Positions 17,842-27,276 are shown, numbered from the stretch's first letter. The stretch: 64,000 nt of DNA from Jejuia sp043557195 (GCA_043557195.1 CP121314.1:3348001-3412000), one strand, 5' to 3'. Numbers and translations: made by a program. Notes: generated by a model from the sequence alone, not told the origin.

Positions 17842-17950
17842 TTTGGGCGTTACCCTTTCGGGTCAGGCTTTCACTGCTCAATCCCTCCTTCGTCGGGGAT
17901 TTCAAACATGCCGTTCAATCCTTAACGCGGGTAAGTCAGCCAAAGCTATT
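17842..17950 (-). repeat. Dispersed intergenic repeat, copy B
   Basis: Read on the minus strand, this block has the same order of motifs as copy A: GGCTGACTTACCCGCGTTAAGGATTGA, a variable middle, then GAAAGCCTGACCCGAAAGGG and TAACGCCCAAAT. It fills the gap between the S41 peptidase stop and the lpdA promoter. The ACCCTTTCGGGT segment can form a small hairpin, so it could also act as a terminator, but the long conserved flanks point to a mobile or structural repeat. Confidence 0.7.
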
Positions 17951-18001
17951 ACTAACCAATTTTATGGTGTATTTTTTTATGGTCTTCCCGCAAAACATTC
18001 G

Positions 18002-18009
18002 TATTTTTG
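18002..18009 (+). promoter_or_regulatory. Bacteroidota-type -7 promoter box of lpdA
   Basis: TATTTTTG matches the TAnnTTTG -7 element used by the primary sigma factor of this phylum. It lies 31 bases before the lpdA ATG, which allows a short untranslated leader. No clear -33 TTTG is seen at the ideal distance. Confidence 0.45.
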
Positions 18010-18040
18010 ACTTTCATTTTTTTAAATTCAAAATCACACT

Positions 18041-19441
18041 ATGAAATCATACGATGTAGCCGTTATCGGTTCTGGTCCTGGAGGATATGTTGCCGCAATC
18101 CGTTGTGCACAATTAGGCATGAAAACTGCAATAATTGAAAAATATAATACCCTTGGTGGTACCTGCTTAAATGTGGGCTGTATTCCTAGTAAGGCGCTTT
18201 TAGATTCTTCACATCACTATGATGATGCCGTTAAACATTTTGAAGAGCATGGTATTGAAATTCCAGGAGATGTAAAGGTGAATTTAGAAAAAATGATAGC
18301 GCGCAAGCAAGCAGTTGTAGACCAAACTACAGGCGGTATCGATTTCTTAATGAAGAAAAATGAGATTGATGTGTACCATGGTTTAGGTAGTTTTAAAGAT
18401 GCTACACACATCAAAATTGATGGAGAAGAAACTACTGATATTGAAGCAAAAAACACCATTATAGCTACGGGAAGTAAACCTTCAAGTTTACCATTCATAA
18501 CTATTGATAAAGAGCGTATTATCACATCCACAGAAGCTTTAAAACTTAAAGAAATTCCTAAACACTTAATCATTATTGGTGGAGGTGTTATTGGTTTAGA
18601 ATTAGGACAAGTATATAGACGTCTTGGTGCAGAGGTTACTGTTGTAGAATACATGGATAGAATTATTCCAACCATGGATGCTGGTTTATCTAAGGAGTTG
18701 AATAAGGTGTTCAAGAAGGCTAAATTCTCTATGCAAGTGTCGCATAAAGTGAAATCTGTAGAGCGCAAAGGTGATGAAGTTATTGTAAAAGCAGATAACA
18801 AAAAAGGAGAAGAAGTAGAATTTAAAGGGGATTACTGTTTGGTTTCTGTAGGCCGTAGTCCTTATACAAATGGATTAAATGCTGATGCTGCAGGTGTAAA
18901 ATTAGATGAAAGAGGTAGAGTGGAAGTTAACAACCACTTACAAACATCAGCATCAAATATTTATGCTATTGGCGATGTGGTAAAAGGCGCAATGTTAGCT
19001 CATAAAGCTGAAGAAGAAGGTGTTTTTGTGGCCGAAACAATTGCAGGACAAAAACCACATATCGACTATAACTTAATTCCTGGAGTAGTATACACATGGC
19101 CAGAAGTTGCTGCAGTTGGTAAAACTGAAGAGCAATTAAAAGAAGCTGGAATTGCATACAAAACAGGGTCTTTCCCAATGCGTGCCTTAGGTAGAAGTAG
19201 AGCAAGTATGGATTTAGACGGTTTCGTTAAGATTTTAGCAGATAAAACAACTGATGAAATTCTAGGTGTACATATGATTGGTGCGCGTGCTGCGGATATG
19301 ATTGCTGAGGCTGTTGTGGCGATGGAATATCGTGCAAGTGCTGAGGATGTATCGCGTATGTCTCATGCGCATCCAACATTTACTGAAGCTATTAAAGAAG
19401 CAGCTTTAGCAGCTACTGAGGATAGGGCTTTACATATTTAA
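18041..19441 (+). CDS. lpdA: Dihydrolipoyl dehydrogenase (E3)
   Basis: The flavoprotein E3 of the pyruvate, 2-oxoglutarate and branched-chain dehydrogenase complexes and of the glycine cleavage system; it reoxidises dihydrolipoamide with NAD. It is 466 residues long. It has the FAD motif GSGPGGYVAAI (10-20), the redox disulfide C42/C47 in GGTCLNVGCIP, the NAD motif IIGGGVIGLELG, and the C-terminal catalytic HAHPTFTEA histidine and glutamate. It stands alone with its own promoter box and a strong terminator, so it is monocistronic here. Confidence 0.96.
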   Translation: MKSYDVAVIGSGPGGYVAAIRCAQLGMKTAIIEKYNTLGGTCLNVGCIPSKALLDSSHHYDDAVKHFEEHGIEIPGDVKVNLEKMIARKQAVVDQTTGGIDFLMKKNEIDVYHGLGSFKDATHIKIDGEETTDIEAKNTIIATGSKPSSLPFITIDKERIITSTEALKLKEIPKHLIIIGGGVIGLELGQVYRRLGAEVTVVEYMDRIIPTMDAGLSKELNKVFKKAKFSMQVSHKVKSVERKGDEVIVKADNKKGEEVEFKGDYCLVSVGRSPYTNGLNADAAGVKLDERGRVEVNNHLQTSASNIYAIGDVVKGAMLAHKAEEEGVFVAETIAGQKPHIDYNLIPGVVYTWPEVAAVGKTEEQLKEAGIAYKTGSFPMRALGRSRASMDLDGFVKILADKTTDEILGVHMIGARAADMIAEAVVAMEYRASAEDVSRMSHAHPTFTEAIKEAALAATEDRALHI

Positions 19442-19460
19442 AGATCAAAATTATTAATTA

Positions 19461-19493
19461 AAAGGCGAACTTAATATTAAGTTCGTCTTTTTT
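19461..19493 (+). terminator. Intrinsic terminator of lpdA
   Basis: A near-perfect hairpin (GAACTTAATATTAAGTTC with extra flanking pairs) begins about 20 bases after the lpdA stop and is followed by a run of T residues. It is almost symmetrical and has A residues before the stem. Confidence 0.8.
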
Positions 19494-19541
19494 ATGTTTA
19501 ATAAATTAACATTTTATTTAAACAAAATAAATCAAATTGCT

Positions 19542-19549
19542 TAATTTTG
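19542..19549 (+). promoter_or_regulatory. -7 promoter box of the TonB receptor gene
   Basis: TAATTTTG fits the TAnnTTTG consensus and lies 19 bases before the ATG, giving a leader of roughly 12-16 bases. The upstream region is very AT-rich. Confidence 0.5.
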
Positions 19550-19568
19550 CTGTTTATAAATTGCTTTT

Positions 19569-21947
19569 ATGAAGTACCCAAAACTATTATGTCTGTCACT
19601 GTTTCTTTTGTTTTCAGTGCTTGTTTTAGCTCAAGAAAAATATACTATTAGTGGTACTGTAACAGATGCATCAAATGGCGAAACTGTTTTTGGGGCGTCG
19701 GTTTTCCTTGAAAATACTACCATTGGGGCAGTTACAAACGAATATGGTTTTTATTCTATTACAGCTTCCGAAGGTGAGTATAACTTAAAGGTGTCTTATG
19801 TTGGGTATGCAACTTCCTCTCAAAGCATTACTTTAAACACGAACCAAAAAATAAATTTTGAATTGTCTGAAGCTTCAACAGAATTAGAAGAAGTGGTTAT
19901 TGTTGCCGAAGAGTCAGAACGTCTCAATATCAAAACACCACAAATGAGTGTTTCTAAATTAAAAGTAGAAACGATTAAGAAAATGCCAGTAGTTTTAGGA
20001 GAGGTAGATGTTATCAAATCCATTCAGCTATTACCTGGTGTAACAAGCGGAGATGAAGTTTCCGGCGGTTTTAATGTTAGAGGTGGTTCGCAAGATCAAA
20101 ATCTGGTACTTCTAGATGAAGCCATTATCTATAATATTTCACACCTATTTGGTGCGTTTTCAGTTTTTAATGCAGATGCTATTAAAGATGTGAAACTCTA
20201 CAAAGGAGGTATACCAGCGCGTTTTGGAGGCAGGGTGTCTTCTGTACTAGATGTCCGTCAGAAAGATGGAAACAGTAAAAACTTTGAATTAAATGGAGGT
20301 ATTGGTTTAATATCTAGCAGACTTTCTGCAGAAGGACCAATCTTTAATGATAAAGGATCTTTTTTAGTTGCTGGTCGCGGCTCATACATCCATCTCTTTT
20401 TAAAAGCTGCTGGAGAAGAAAATTCAGCTAATTTTTATGATTTAAATTTAAAAACCAATTACAATATCAACAAAACCAATAAGTTGTATTTATCTGGTTA
20501 TTTCGGAAGAGATGAGTTTAATTTTGGGGCAAATTTTAATAGTGGTTATGGTAATGCCTCGGGAAATCTAAGATGGAATCATATTTTTAGTGACCGTGTG
20601 TTTTCAAATCTATCATTTATTTATAGTGATTACGACTATATTTTGGATTTTAAATCGTTCGAATTTGATTGGATTTCAGAAATCACTAATTATAATATTA
20701 AATACGATTTAAGTTATTTCCAAAGTAATAAGTTGCAATTAGATTTTGGTCTAAATGCGATTTATTATGATTTCAATCCAGGAGAAATAAATCCAACCAC
20801 AAGTACATCATCTATTAATCCATTGCTTTTAGACCAAAAGCGTGCCTTTGAAAATGGATTGTATGCCAGTGCAGAATATAAAGTATCAGATGACTTAACT
20901 GTTACTGCAGGTTTGCGATATAGTTATTTTGTGAGAAGAGGTGGGCAAGCACTTACAGATTATGAAAACGGATTGCCAATTGTATACAACGAAACTCTTG
21001 GAGTTTATGAGGAAGGAAATGCCATAGGAGAAACAGCATATGCTAAAAATGAAACTATAAAAAGCTTTGGTAATTTAGAGCCACGTTTGGCTTTAGCATA
21101 CCAATTAAATGAGGATTCCTCGTTTAAAGCGGGCTATAGCCGTACGGCACAGTACATACATTTATTATCTAATACATTATCCGTTACACCATTAGATGTT
21201 TGGACGCCCAGTGGTAAGTTTATCAAACCACAGTTATCCGATCAATATGCTATAGGGTATTTCAGAAATTTTAATGATCAACGCTATTCTTTAGAAGTAG
21301 AAGCGTATTACAAAACCGTTGCCAATAGAATTGATTATGTAGATGGTTCAGATTTAATTGGTCAAAACACAATTGAAACCGAAATATTAAATGGTGAAAT
21401 GAGGGCTTATGGATTAGAATTTTTATTCAGAAAAACAAAAGGTGATTTTAAAGGGTGGTTGGCTTACACCATTTCTAAAGCAGAACAGCGAACTCCTGGA
21501 GGTGCTGCTGGTGGCCCAGGAATAAATAATGGTAACTGGTATTATGCGCCACAAGATAGAACACATGATGTGTCTTTAACAACAAGCTATAAGTTGAATA
21601 GTAAATGGGATTTTGGAGCAAATTTAATTTATCAAACAGGGCGTCCGGTAACGTATCCCGATGGTCAGTATTCTTACGAAGATTTAAACATTGCTAGTTT
21701 TTCAGATAGAAATGCAAGTAGACTAACCGATTACCATCGTATTGATATTTCGGCTGCCTATGTACCTAATAGAAAACCCGAAAAACGTTGGAAAGGAGAG
21801 TGGGTTTTTGGTATTTACAATATTTATAATAGAAGAAACGCTGCTTCAATCTCCTTTGGTCAGAATAGAGAAACAGGTGCTAACGAAGCAACACGAACAG
21901 CAATTTTTGGAATTGTACCATCAGTATCTTATAATTTTAAATTTTAA
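19569..21947 (+). CDS. TonB-dependent receptor with an N-terminal carboxypeptidase-like domain
   Basis: A 792-residue outer-membrane transporter energised by TonB. The signal peptide covers residues 1-21. A carboxypeptidase regulatory-like beta-sandwich (about 24-105) precedes the plug (about 125-230, with GEVDVIKSIQLLPGV and GGFNVRGGSQDQNLVLLDEA), followed by the beta-barrel ending in VSYNFKF with the terminal phenylalanine needed for barrel insertion. The ligand is unknown. The next gene, a DUF4249 lipoprotein, starts 3 bases later; this pair recurs in the phylum and probably acts as one outer-membrane unit. It is not a SusC/SusD pair. Confidence 0.93.
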   Translation: MKYPKLLCLSLFLLFSVLVLAQEKYTISGTVTDASNGETVFGASVFLENTTIGAVTNEYGFYSITASEGEYNLKVSYVGYATSSQSITLNTNQKINFELSEASTELEEVVIVAEESERLNIKTPQMSVSKLKVETIKKMPVVLGEVDVIKSIQLLPGVTSGDEVSGGFNVRGGSQDQNLVLLDEAIIYNISHLFGAFSVFNADAIKDVKLYKGGIPARFGGRVSSVLDVRQKDGNSKNFELNGGIGLISSRLSAEGPIFNDKGSFLVAGRGSYIHLFLKAAGEENSANFYDLNLKTNYNINKTNKLYLSGYFGRDEFNFGANFNSGYGNASGNLRWNHIFSDRVFSNLSFIYSDYDYILDFKSFEFDWISEITNYNIKYDLSYFQSNKLQLDFGLNAIYYDFNPGEINPTTSTSSINPLLLDQKRAFENGLYASAEYKVSDDLTVTAGLRYSYFVRRGGQALTDYENGLPIVYNETLGVYEEGNAIGETAYAKNETIKSFGNLEPRLALAYQLNEDSSFKAGYSRTAQYIHLLSNTLSVTPLDVWTPSGKFIKPQLSDQYAIGYFRNFNDQRYSLEVEAYYKTVANRIDYVDGSDLIGQNTIETEILNGEMRAYGLEFLFRKTKGDFKGWLAYTISKAEQRTPGGAAGGPGINNGNWYYAPQDRTHDVSLTTSYKLNSKWDFGANLIYQTGRPVTYPDGQYSYEDLNIASFSDRNASRLTDYHRIDISAAYVPNRKPEKRWKGEWVFGIYNIYNRRNAASISFGQNRETGANEATRTAIFGIVPSVSYNFKF

Positions 21948-21950
21948 ACC

Positions 21951-22796
21951 ATGAAGTTTCATATTTATAAAATAGTCGTTTTTATTCTGGTGCTTTTTAC
22001 TTCATGTACCGATGTTGTTGATGTTGATGTGCCTGAAGCAGCACCAAGACTGGTTGTAGAGGCTTCAATTGACTGGGAAAAAAGTACCCAAGGCAATGAG
22101 CAGTTTATCAAGTTAACCATGTCTACCCCATTTTTTGAAAATTTAAGTAACACCTCTGTTTCGGGAGCTTCAGTAAAAATTACTGATAATACTACGAATG
22201 AAGAGTTTGTGTTTTCAGATCAAGGAGAAGGCATTTATGCAACCTCTAGTTTTGTACCAATATTAAATCAATCTTATACTTTAGAAATAAACTATCAAGG
22301 CGAAACTTATATAGCTGAAGAAACCATGACGCCAGTTGTAGATATTGACGAGATTAGTCAAGCCAGAGTTGGAGGTTTTGATGATGAAGCTTTAGAGGTA
22401 GATATTTATTTTAATGATCCACCAAATGAGGAGAATTTTTATTTATTCAGATTTGAAGAAGAAGGTGATTTGTTACCTGAATTACTGGCTATACCTGACG
22501 AGTTTACCGATGGTAATAGAATGAAAGTGTTTTTTGAAAAAGAGGAGGATGAAGATATTGGTCAAGAAGAATTTAAGCCGGGAGATATAGCACATATTAA
22601 ATTTCATGGTATTTCTAAACAATATTTTAATTATATCGATTTATTGATAGACCAATATGAAAACGCCGAAAACCCATTTGGAACAGTACCTGCCACTCTA
22701 AAGGGAAATGTTGTAAACCCTACAAATCCTGATAACTATGCTTTTGGGTATTTTAGGTTGGTTCAAGTAATAGAGGTTACTTACGTTTTTCAATAA
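21951..22796 (+). CDS. DUF4249 family lipoprotein, partner of the TonB receptor
   Basis: A 281-residue protein with a lipobox (LFTSC, Cys19), so probably surface or periplasmic lipoprotein. The body shows the DUF4249 pattern: PRLVVEASIDW near the start, an immunoglobulin-like region with ASVKITDNTTNEEF and YTLEINYQGETY, and a C-terminal GNVVNPTNPDNYAFGYF block. It directly follows the receptor gene and ends the operon. A role in capturing the ligand of the receptor is inferred from context only. Confidence 0.85.
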   Translation: MKFHIYKIVVFILVLFTSCTDVVDVDVPEAAPRLVVEASIDWEKSTQGNEQFIKLTMSTPFFENLSNTSVSGASVKITDNTTNEEFVFSDQGEGIYATSSFVPILNQSYTLEINYQGETYIAEETMTPVVDIDEISQARVGGFDDEALEVDIYFNDPPNEENFYLFRFEEEGDLLPELLAIPDEFTDGNRMKVFFEKEEDEDIGQEEFKPGDIAHIKFHGISKQYFNYIDLLIDQYENAENPFGTVPATLKGNVVNPTNPDNYAFGYFRLVQVIEVTYVFQ

Positions 22797-23014
22797 GTAA
22801 AAACACTTCATTTTAGGTTATAATCTGGTTATGTAAAACTACACAGAAAGTAAATACCACTTTATTTATAAATACGTAGCTGATGCGTACTAATTTGGAA
22901 GGCTTTTTTTACAATATTACATTTTTTTTACTTTCTTTTGTGAAATGCGTGACTTGTTAAATAATCACGTGTCTTAAAAACATCAACTATTATCAATTAG
23001 CTAAAAAGCTACAT

Positions 23015-23584
23015 TTGAAAACCCTAGAAGACATTAACAGCAAATCGGATGAAGATCTGGTAAAAGCAATCGTAGAGACAAACGATACATTGCTTTTTGA
23101 GGTCATATACGACAGATACGCTACCTTAGTGTATAACAAATGTTATGGTTTTTCTAGAGACGAAGATGAAGCTAAAGATTTAACACAAGATGTGTTTTTG
23201 AAGCTTTTTGTAAAATTAGCTAGTTTTAAAGGTAAATCTAAATTTTCAACATGGTTATATGCGTTTACATATAATCATTGTGTAAATTATGTTACTAGAA
23301 ATACAGCTAAAAAAATAGAGAAACAGTCTGTCGATTATAAAGACATAGAGAACGTTTCTGATGCTGAAATAGAGGATAAAGAATTTCTCAATATGCGTGT
23401 GGATAAGCTAAAAAAGGCTATGGAATTAATTTCACCAGATGAGAAAATGATACTGTTACTAAAATATCAAGACTTTTTAACCATTAAAGAAATAGAGTCA
23501 GTTTTAGGGATAGGAGAGAGCGCAGTTAAAATGCGAATTAAAAGAGCAAAAGATAAACTGATACAAGTGTATTCAGATAACTAA
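23015..23584 (+). CDS. ECF-type RNA polymerase sigma factor
   Basis: A 189-residue sigma-70 family factor of the extracytoplasmic function type. Region 2 is visible as LLFEVIYDRYATLVYNKCYGF and DEAKDLTQDVFLKLFVKLASF, with KFSTWLYAFTYNHCVNYV after it; region 4 shows ISPDEKMILLLKYQDFLTIKEIESVLG and ESAVKMRIKRAKDKL. It begins at TTG; the context KTLEDINSKSDEDL supports this start. No transmembrane anti-sigma factor is next to it; instead a 58-residue protein and an MscS channel follow on the same strand. Confidence 0.9.
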   Translation: MKTLEDINSKSDEDLVKAIVETNDTLLFEVIYDRYATLVYNKCYGFSRDEDEAKDLTQDVFLKLFVKLASFKGKSKFSTWLYAFTYNHCVNYVTRNTAKKIEKQSVDYKDIENVSDAEIEDKEFLNMRVDKLKKAMELISPDEKMILLLKYQDFLTIKEIESVLGIGESAVKMRIKRAKDKLIQVYSDN

Positions 23585-23590
23585 TAACCA

Positions 23591-23767
23591 ATGGAAAATC
23601 CGTTTAAACAAATAAATACGCCGCTTAAGGAAGTTCCGCCAGAGTTGAAGTCGAAGGTGATGAGCGATATCGCCATGGCGAAGCTTATTATGGAGTTGGC
23701 AGCGTTGTTTTCGTATAACATGGGTCATGTTATTGAAACGGTAATTAGTAAAAGAGAAAAGAAGTAA
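23591..23767 (+). CDS. Small conserved-looking protein (58 residues) between the sigma factor and MscS genes
   Basis: An ATG-started ORF of 58 codons just 6 bases after the sigma-factor stop: it begins MENPFKQINTPLKEVPPEL and ends ETVISKREKK. It is soluble, helical in prediction, with a hydrophobic central helix (AMAKLIMELAALF). Tight spacing on both sides (33 bases to the MscS gene) and normal codon use support it as real. No domain is recognised. Its place suggests regulation of the sigma factor, as a small anti-sigma or co-regulator, but this is inference. Confidence 0.7.
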   Translation: MENPFKQINTPLKEVPPELKSKVMSDIAMAKLIMELAALFSYNMGHVIETVISKREKK

Positions 23768-23800
23768 ACCAAATAACCCTAACACAAATTTTAATTAATC

Positions 23801-24628
23801 ATGGAAAAAGCAGAACAATGGAAAAATATGGCCATGGAATCGTTAACTGCAATATGGTCTGAAATATCAGCAATATTTCCCAATATTATAGGAACACTTT
23901 TAGTATTATTTTTTGGCTGGTTATTGACTAAGCTAGTAGTTAAGATTATTAAGAAGGCATTAAAGTTAGCTAAAGCCAATAAGCTGGATGATGCTTTAAA
24001 TGACATCGAAATAGTTGAAGGGAAAAAATTAAAGTTTGATACTGTAAAGATCGTTTCAAACTTTGTAAAGTGGGTGATGTATATCATGCTAATTATTATG
24101 GCATTAGATATCATGAACCTTACCATGATTTCTCAAAAAATAAGCGAGTTGTTAGGGTATTTACCACAGTTATTCACTGCTCTAATAATTTTTACTGTTG
24201 GATTATTGTTTGCAAACCTTATAAAAAAAGGACTGAAATCGTTTTTTGAGTCCATGGATTTATCAGGAGCCAAAATTATCAGTCAGGTCGTATTTTTTAT
24301 GATATTAGTATTTGTTTCAATTACCGCACTTAATCAAGCAGGTGTGAATACTGAAATCATTACAAGCAATATAACAATGATATTGGCAGCATTTCTTCTG
24401 GCATTTGCCTTGGCTTTTGGTTTAGGAGCTCGCAATGCCATTGAAAAAGTATTAAACACATTCTACGCCAGAAAAATATATGAGGTAGGGCAAGTTATAG
24501 AATTTAATGATATACGAGGTGAGGTAGAAGCCATCAATAGTATTTCTGTTACTATAAAAACTAAAACAGGTAAAATTATAGTACCTATCAAAGATATTGT
24601 AGAGAGTCAAGTAAGTATACAGGATTAA
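23801..24628 (+). CDS. Small-conductance mechanosensitive ion channel (MscS family)
   Basis: A 275-residue membrane channel. Hydrophobic segments are near residues 23-45, 85-105, 118-140, 160-180 and 190-215. The pore helix region is rich in alanine and glycine (ILAAFLLAFALAFGLGARNAIEKVLNTFYARK), followed by the beta domain start (YEVGQVIEFNDIRGEVEAINSISVTIKTKTGK) that is diagnostic of MscS. The large cytoplasmic cage domain is reduced. It probably releases osmolytes on osmotic downshock. It forms a three-gene unit with the ECF sigma factor, so envelope stress control is plausible. Confidence 0.87.
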   Translation: MEKAEQWKNMAMESLTAIWSEISAIFPNIIGTLLVLFFGWLLTKLVVKIIKKALKLAKANKLDDALNDIEIVEGKKLKFDTVKIVSNFVKWVMYIMLIIMALDIMNLTMISQKISELLGYLPQLFTALIIFTVGLLFANLIKKGLKSFFESMDLSGAKIISQVVFFMILVFVSITALNQAGVNTEIITSNITMILAAFLLAFALAFGLGARNAIEKVLNTFYARKIYEVGQVIEFNDIRGEVEAINSISVTIKTKTGKIIVPIKDIVESQVSIQD

Positions 24629-24694
24629 CTTTAAGTTAGGGTTAAAATTTGGTTGGTTACTTTTCTGTATGCCGAAATGCTCTCTACATCTTAT

Positions 24695-24730
24695 CATCCC
24701 TTTTCATTAATTTGAAAAGGGATTTTTTTA
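24695..24730 (+). terminator. Intrinsic terminator of the sigma factor-MscS operon
   Basis: Hairpin ATCCCTTTTC / GAAAAGGGAT with a short AT-rich loop, followed directly by seven T residues. It lies about 70 bases after the MscS stop. Confidence 0.85.
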
Positions 24731-24778
24731 TTATTAAAACATAAAGTTATAATTTAGAGAACAATAAATACTTACTAA

Positions 24779-25480
24779 ATGAAAACTTCTTTTCTTCTTT
24801 TTGCATGTTTAGCTTTCAGTATAAAATTATGTGCTCAAGCAACTATTCCAGATAATTATAAATTAGTCTACACTCAGGATTTTGAATCACCTGAGGCTAT
24901 TATCGATTTTGAAATGACAGATAATGGCGTATGGAGAATATCAAAAGGCGATAATGGAAATTGTATTGAGCTTTTTGATCAGAGTACCTATCAACCTAAT
25001 GTTAGGTCTCCTTTCAATATTGCGTTAATCAAAGAGGTAATAGTTGGAGATTTTATTTTTGAAATAAGATTGAATCAAAACGGAAGGGAGTATGATCATC
25101 GTGATTTATGTTTGATGTTCGGTATAAATAACGCGTCTAATTTTTATTACACACATATAGCTACAAAGTCCGATCAGTATGCCAATTCTATTTTTATTGT
25201 AAATGATGAACCAAGAAAAAGTATTGCCTCTAAAAGAACCGAGGGGACAAATTGGGGTACAATTGATTCTTGGCACACCGCAAGAGTTGTTAGAAAAGTT
25301 GAAGAAGGTCTTATTCAAATTTATTTTGATGATATGAACACCCCTATCATAGAAGCAACTGATAGCCATTTTGAATCTGGGTATATCGGTTTTGGCTCTT
25401 TTGATGATACTGGTAAATTTGATGATATCAAGATTTGGGCTCCCAAAATTATTGAGAAAAAGAGTGGTGTTTTTAATTAA
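24779..25480 (+). CDS. Secreted LamG/DUF1080-like beta-sandwich protein
   Basis: A 233-residue protein with a signal peptide (MKTSFLLFACLAFSIKLCAQ). The remainder looks like a concanavalin-like jelly roll of the 3-keto-disaccharide hydrolase/DUF1080 type: YTQDFESPEAIIDFEM, a GDFIFEIRL strand, YDHRDLCLMFG, DSWHTARVVR and GYIGFGSFDDTGKFDDIKIW at the end. These domains bind or cleave glycans, but no catalytic residue can be named here. It is convergent with the LytTR gene, 17 bases away. Confidence 0.72.
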   Translation: MKTSFLLFACLAFSIKLCAQATIPDNYKLVYTQDFESPEAIIDFEMTDNGVWRISKGDNGNCIELFDQSTYQPNVRSPFNIALIKEVIVGDFIFEIRLNQNGREYDHRDLCLMFGINNASNFYYTHIATKSDQYANSIFIVNDEPRKSIASKRTEGTNWGTIDSWHTARVVRKVEEGLIQIYFDDMNTPIIEATDSHFESGYIGFGSFDDTGKFDDIKIWAPKIIEKKSGVFN

Positions 25481-25497
25481 AGTTTGGTGAAAATTAT

Positions 25498-26217
25498 CTA
25501 TTGAAACTGTTCTAAAACTTTCAAAACATCCTTTTTATAACTTCTACTTATTGTTAAAGCTGTATTATCAATAGTTATTTCCTCGTTAGTAAAAGAGGAG
25601 ATATGCTTTAAAGCAATTATATAAGAACGATGAATACGTAAAAAACGCTTATTTGGTAGTTTAGCTTCAATGGCACTTATGGTCTCTCTAGTCACGATAG
25701 TTTCATTGGCTAAATGAATTTTTATATAATCACTATAACTTTCAATGTAAACGATAGATTCAAAATCAATTTTAATCATGCGTCTGTCTGCACGTACAAA
25801 CATAAAATCATTTGGGGCAGTTTTCGCAGTTTCGGTGGGTTCGTTTGATGCGTAAATATCATCATAGGTATGTACCGCTTTTAATAGCCTTTCAAACGAA
25901 ATGGGCTTCATCAAATAATCCACAGCTTGTAATTCAAAACCCTCAACTGCAAAATCGCGATACGCCGTTGTAAAAATTATTTTCACATCTTTGTTTATAG
26001 ACTTTGCAAAAGAAATTCCGGAAACTTCGGGCATATTAATATCTAGAAAAATCAAATCGATTTGATGGTGTCTTAAGATATTAAACGCTTCAATAGCGTT
26101 ACTACAACTGGCAACAATAGTTGTATTTGGAATTTTAGATAGATGGGTTGCTATAACTTCTCTAGCTATAGATTCGTCATCAATAATAAGGCACGCTATG
26201 TTTTTTGTGTCCTGCAT
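25498..26217 (-). CDS. LytTR-type response regulator
   Basis: A 239-residue two-component regulator. The receiver domain (about 7-125) has the acidic pair D13/D14, the phospho-acceptor D59 in IFLDINMPE and the later lysine in LMKPISFERL. The C-terminal LytTR DNA-binding domain (about 140-237) shows FMFVRADRRMIKIDFESIVYIES and FLRIHRSYIIALKHI. LytTR domains bind direct-repeat DNA sites. It starts immediately after the histidine kinase stop, so the pair is co-expressed. Confidence 0.93.
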   Translation of the reverse strand: MQDTKNIACLIIDDESIAREVIATHLSKIPNTTIVASCSNAIEAFNILRHHQIDLIFLDINMPEVSGISFAKSINKDVKIIFTTAYRDFAVEGFELQAVDYLMKPISFERLLKAVHTYDDIYASNEPTETAKTAPNDFMFVRADRRMIKIDFESIVYIESYSDYIKIHLANETIVTRETISAIEAKLPNKRFLRIHRSYIIALKHISSFTNEEITIDNTALTISRSYKKDVLKVLEQFQ

Positions 26218-27276
26218 TTATATCGTGGTATCTAGCTCTAAATGCACTTTAAAAAAATCTTGTGTATCATCAATTTTCAACTTATATGCATCTGTATATA
26301 GCAAATCTAAACGTTTCTTAATATTATCTAAACCAATACCATGTTTTGAAGCTTCGTTGTTATTATTGGTGTTATCTATGTTGAAAATGATGCGGTCGCC
26401 TTCACAGTATAATTGAATATTCACCTTTAATACACCTTGCTTTAAATGCCCATGCTTAAAACTATTTTCAACAAAAGGCAGTAGGAGCATAGGTGCAATT
26501 TTAGAGTCTGCTAAAATATTTTTGCATTCAAAATTAATATGAAGTGATGCATTAAAACGCATTTTTTCCAATGCGATGTAATCATTAATATGATTGATTT
26601 CATTTTGTAAAGCCACAAACGGTTTGTCTACTTGATAGAGTAAATAATCTAGTAAGTTTGAAAGCTTTAAAATCATTTCTGGAGTTTCATCAGCTTTCTT
26701 TAAAGCAAAACCATACATGGTGTTTAAGGTATTAAACAGAAAGTGAGGATGAATTTGCATTTTCAAATAATTCAACTCTTGCTCTTTTAATTTTAGTTGC
26801 GCTTCTAAAATTTTTGTCTCAAGTTTTTTGGTGTCCTCTGCGTGTTTAAGGTTTAATTTTAAAAGCTTAAATGCACTTACAATTATAACCACTAAATAAA
26901 CGGCAATAGCAACAAAAAGTAAACTTTTACTAATAGGCGCCATGTTTGAATGTTCGAAATTAGAAAGGTAAACAAGCCCGTAAAATACAGATATTACAAT
27001 AAGATATGCTGAAATTATAAAGGCGTAAACACCGTAGAGGATGAAAAGCGTATACCTTTTGGTAATTAAATAGTCAGGTATCAGTTTATAAATAAATACA
27101 TAGGTTGTAGCAATGGTTATGGGCATTAAGAAAAGTGAAAAATTTCTAACGTAACTAAAATCACTACTGTCAACACCAAAAAAATAGGTGTAAAATAAGA
27201 GCACGCCATACCAAAATACAACGTGTAATAGAATTTGTACTATCTTTTTTAATATGAAGCGCTTTGTAAACAACAC
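26218..27276 (-). CDS. LytS/YehU-type sensor histidine kinase
   Basis: A 352-residue membrane histidine kinase. Four hydrophobic segments lie near residues 13-32, 47-68, 77-105 and 117-138, with no extracytoplasmic sensor domain of note. A coiled coil (145-170) leads to the His_kinase motif QIHPHFLFNTLN (H176, H178), and the ATPase part shows LLLPFVENSFKHG (N box) and HGIGLDNIKKRLDLLY. It is the partner of the adjacent LytTR regulator. The stimulus is unknown. Confidence 0.92.
   Translation of the reverse strand: MLFTKRFILKKIVQILLHVVFWYGVLLFYTYFFGVDSSDFSYVRNFSLFLMPITIATTYVFIYKLIPDYLITKRYTLFILYGVYAFIISAYLIVISVFYGLVYLSNFEHSNMAPISKSLLFVAIAVYLVVIIVSAFKLLKLNLKHAEDTKKLETKILEAQLKLKEQELNYLKMQIHPHFLFNTLNTMYGFALKKADETPEMILKLSNLLDYLLYQVDKPFVALQNEINHINDYIALEKMRFNASLHINFECKNILADSKIAPMLLLPFVENSFKHGHLKQGVLKVNIQLYCEGDRIIFNIDNTNNNNEASKHGIGLDNIKKRLDLLYTDAYKLKIDDTQDFFKVHLELDTTI

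Noticed and set aside
18217..18801. 194-codon open frame on the minus strand
   Set aside because: It lies wholly opposite lpdA, whose protein is fully conserved. The translation is serine/leucine-rich with no domain, as expected for an antisense shadow.
22870..22890. TACGTAG / TGCGTA inverted repeat upstream of the ECF sigma factor gene
   Set aside because: The arms are short and imperfect, the spacing differs from the nitrate sites, and no promoter box is linked to it.
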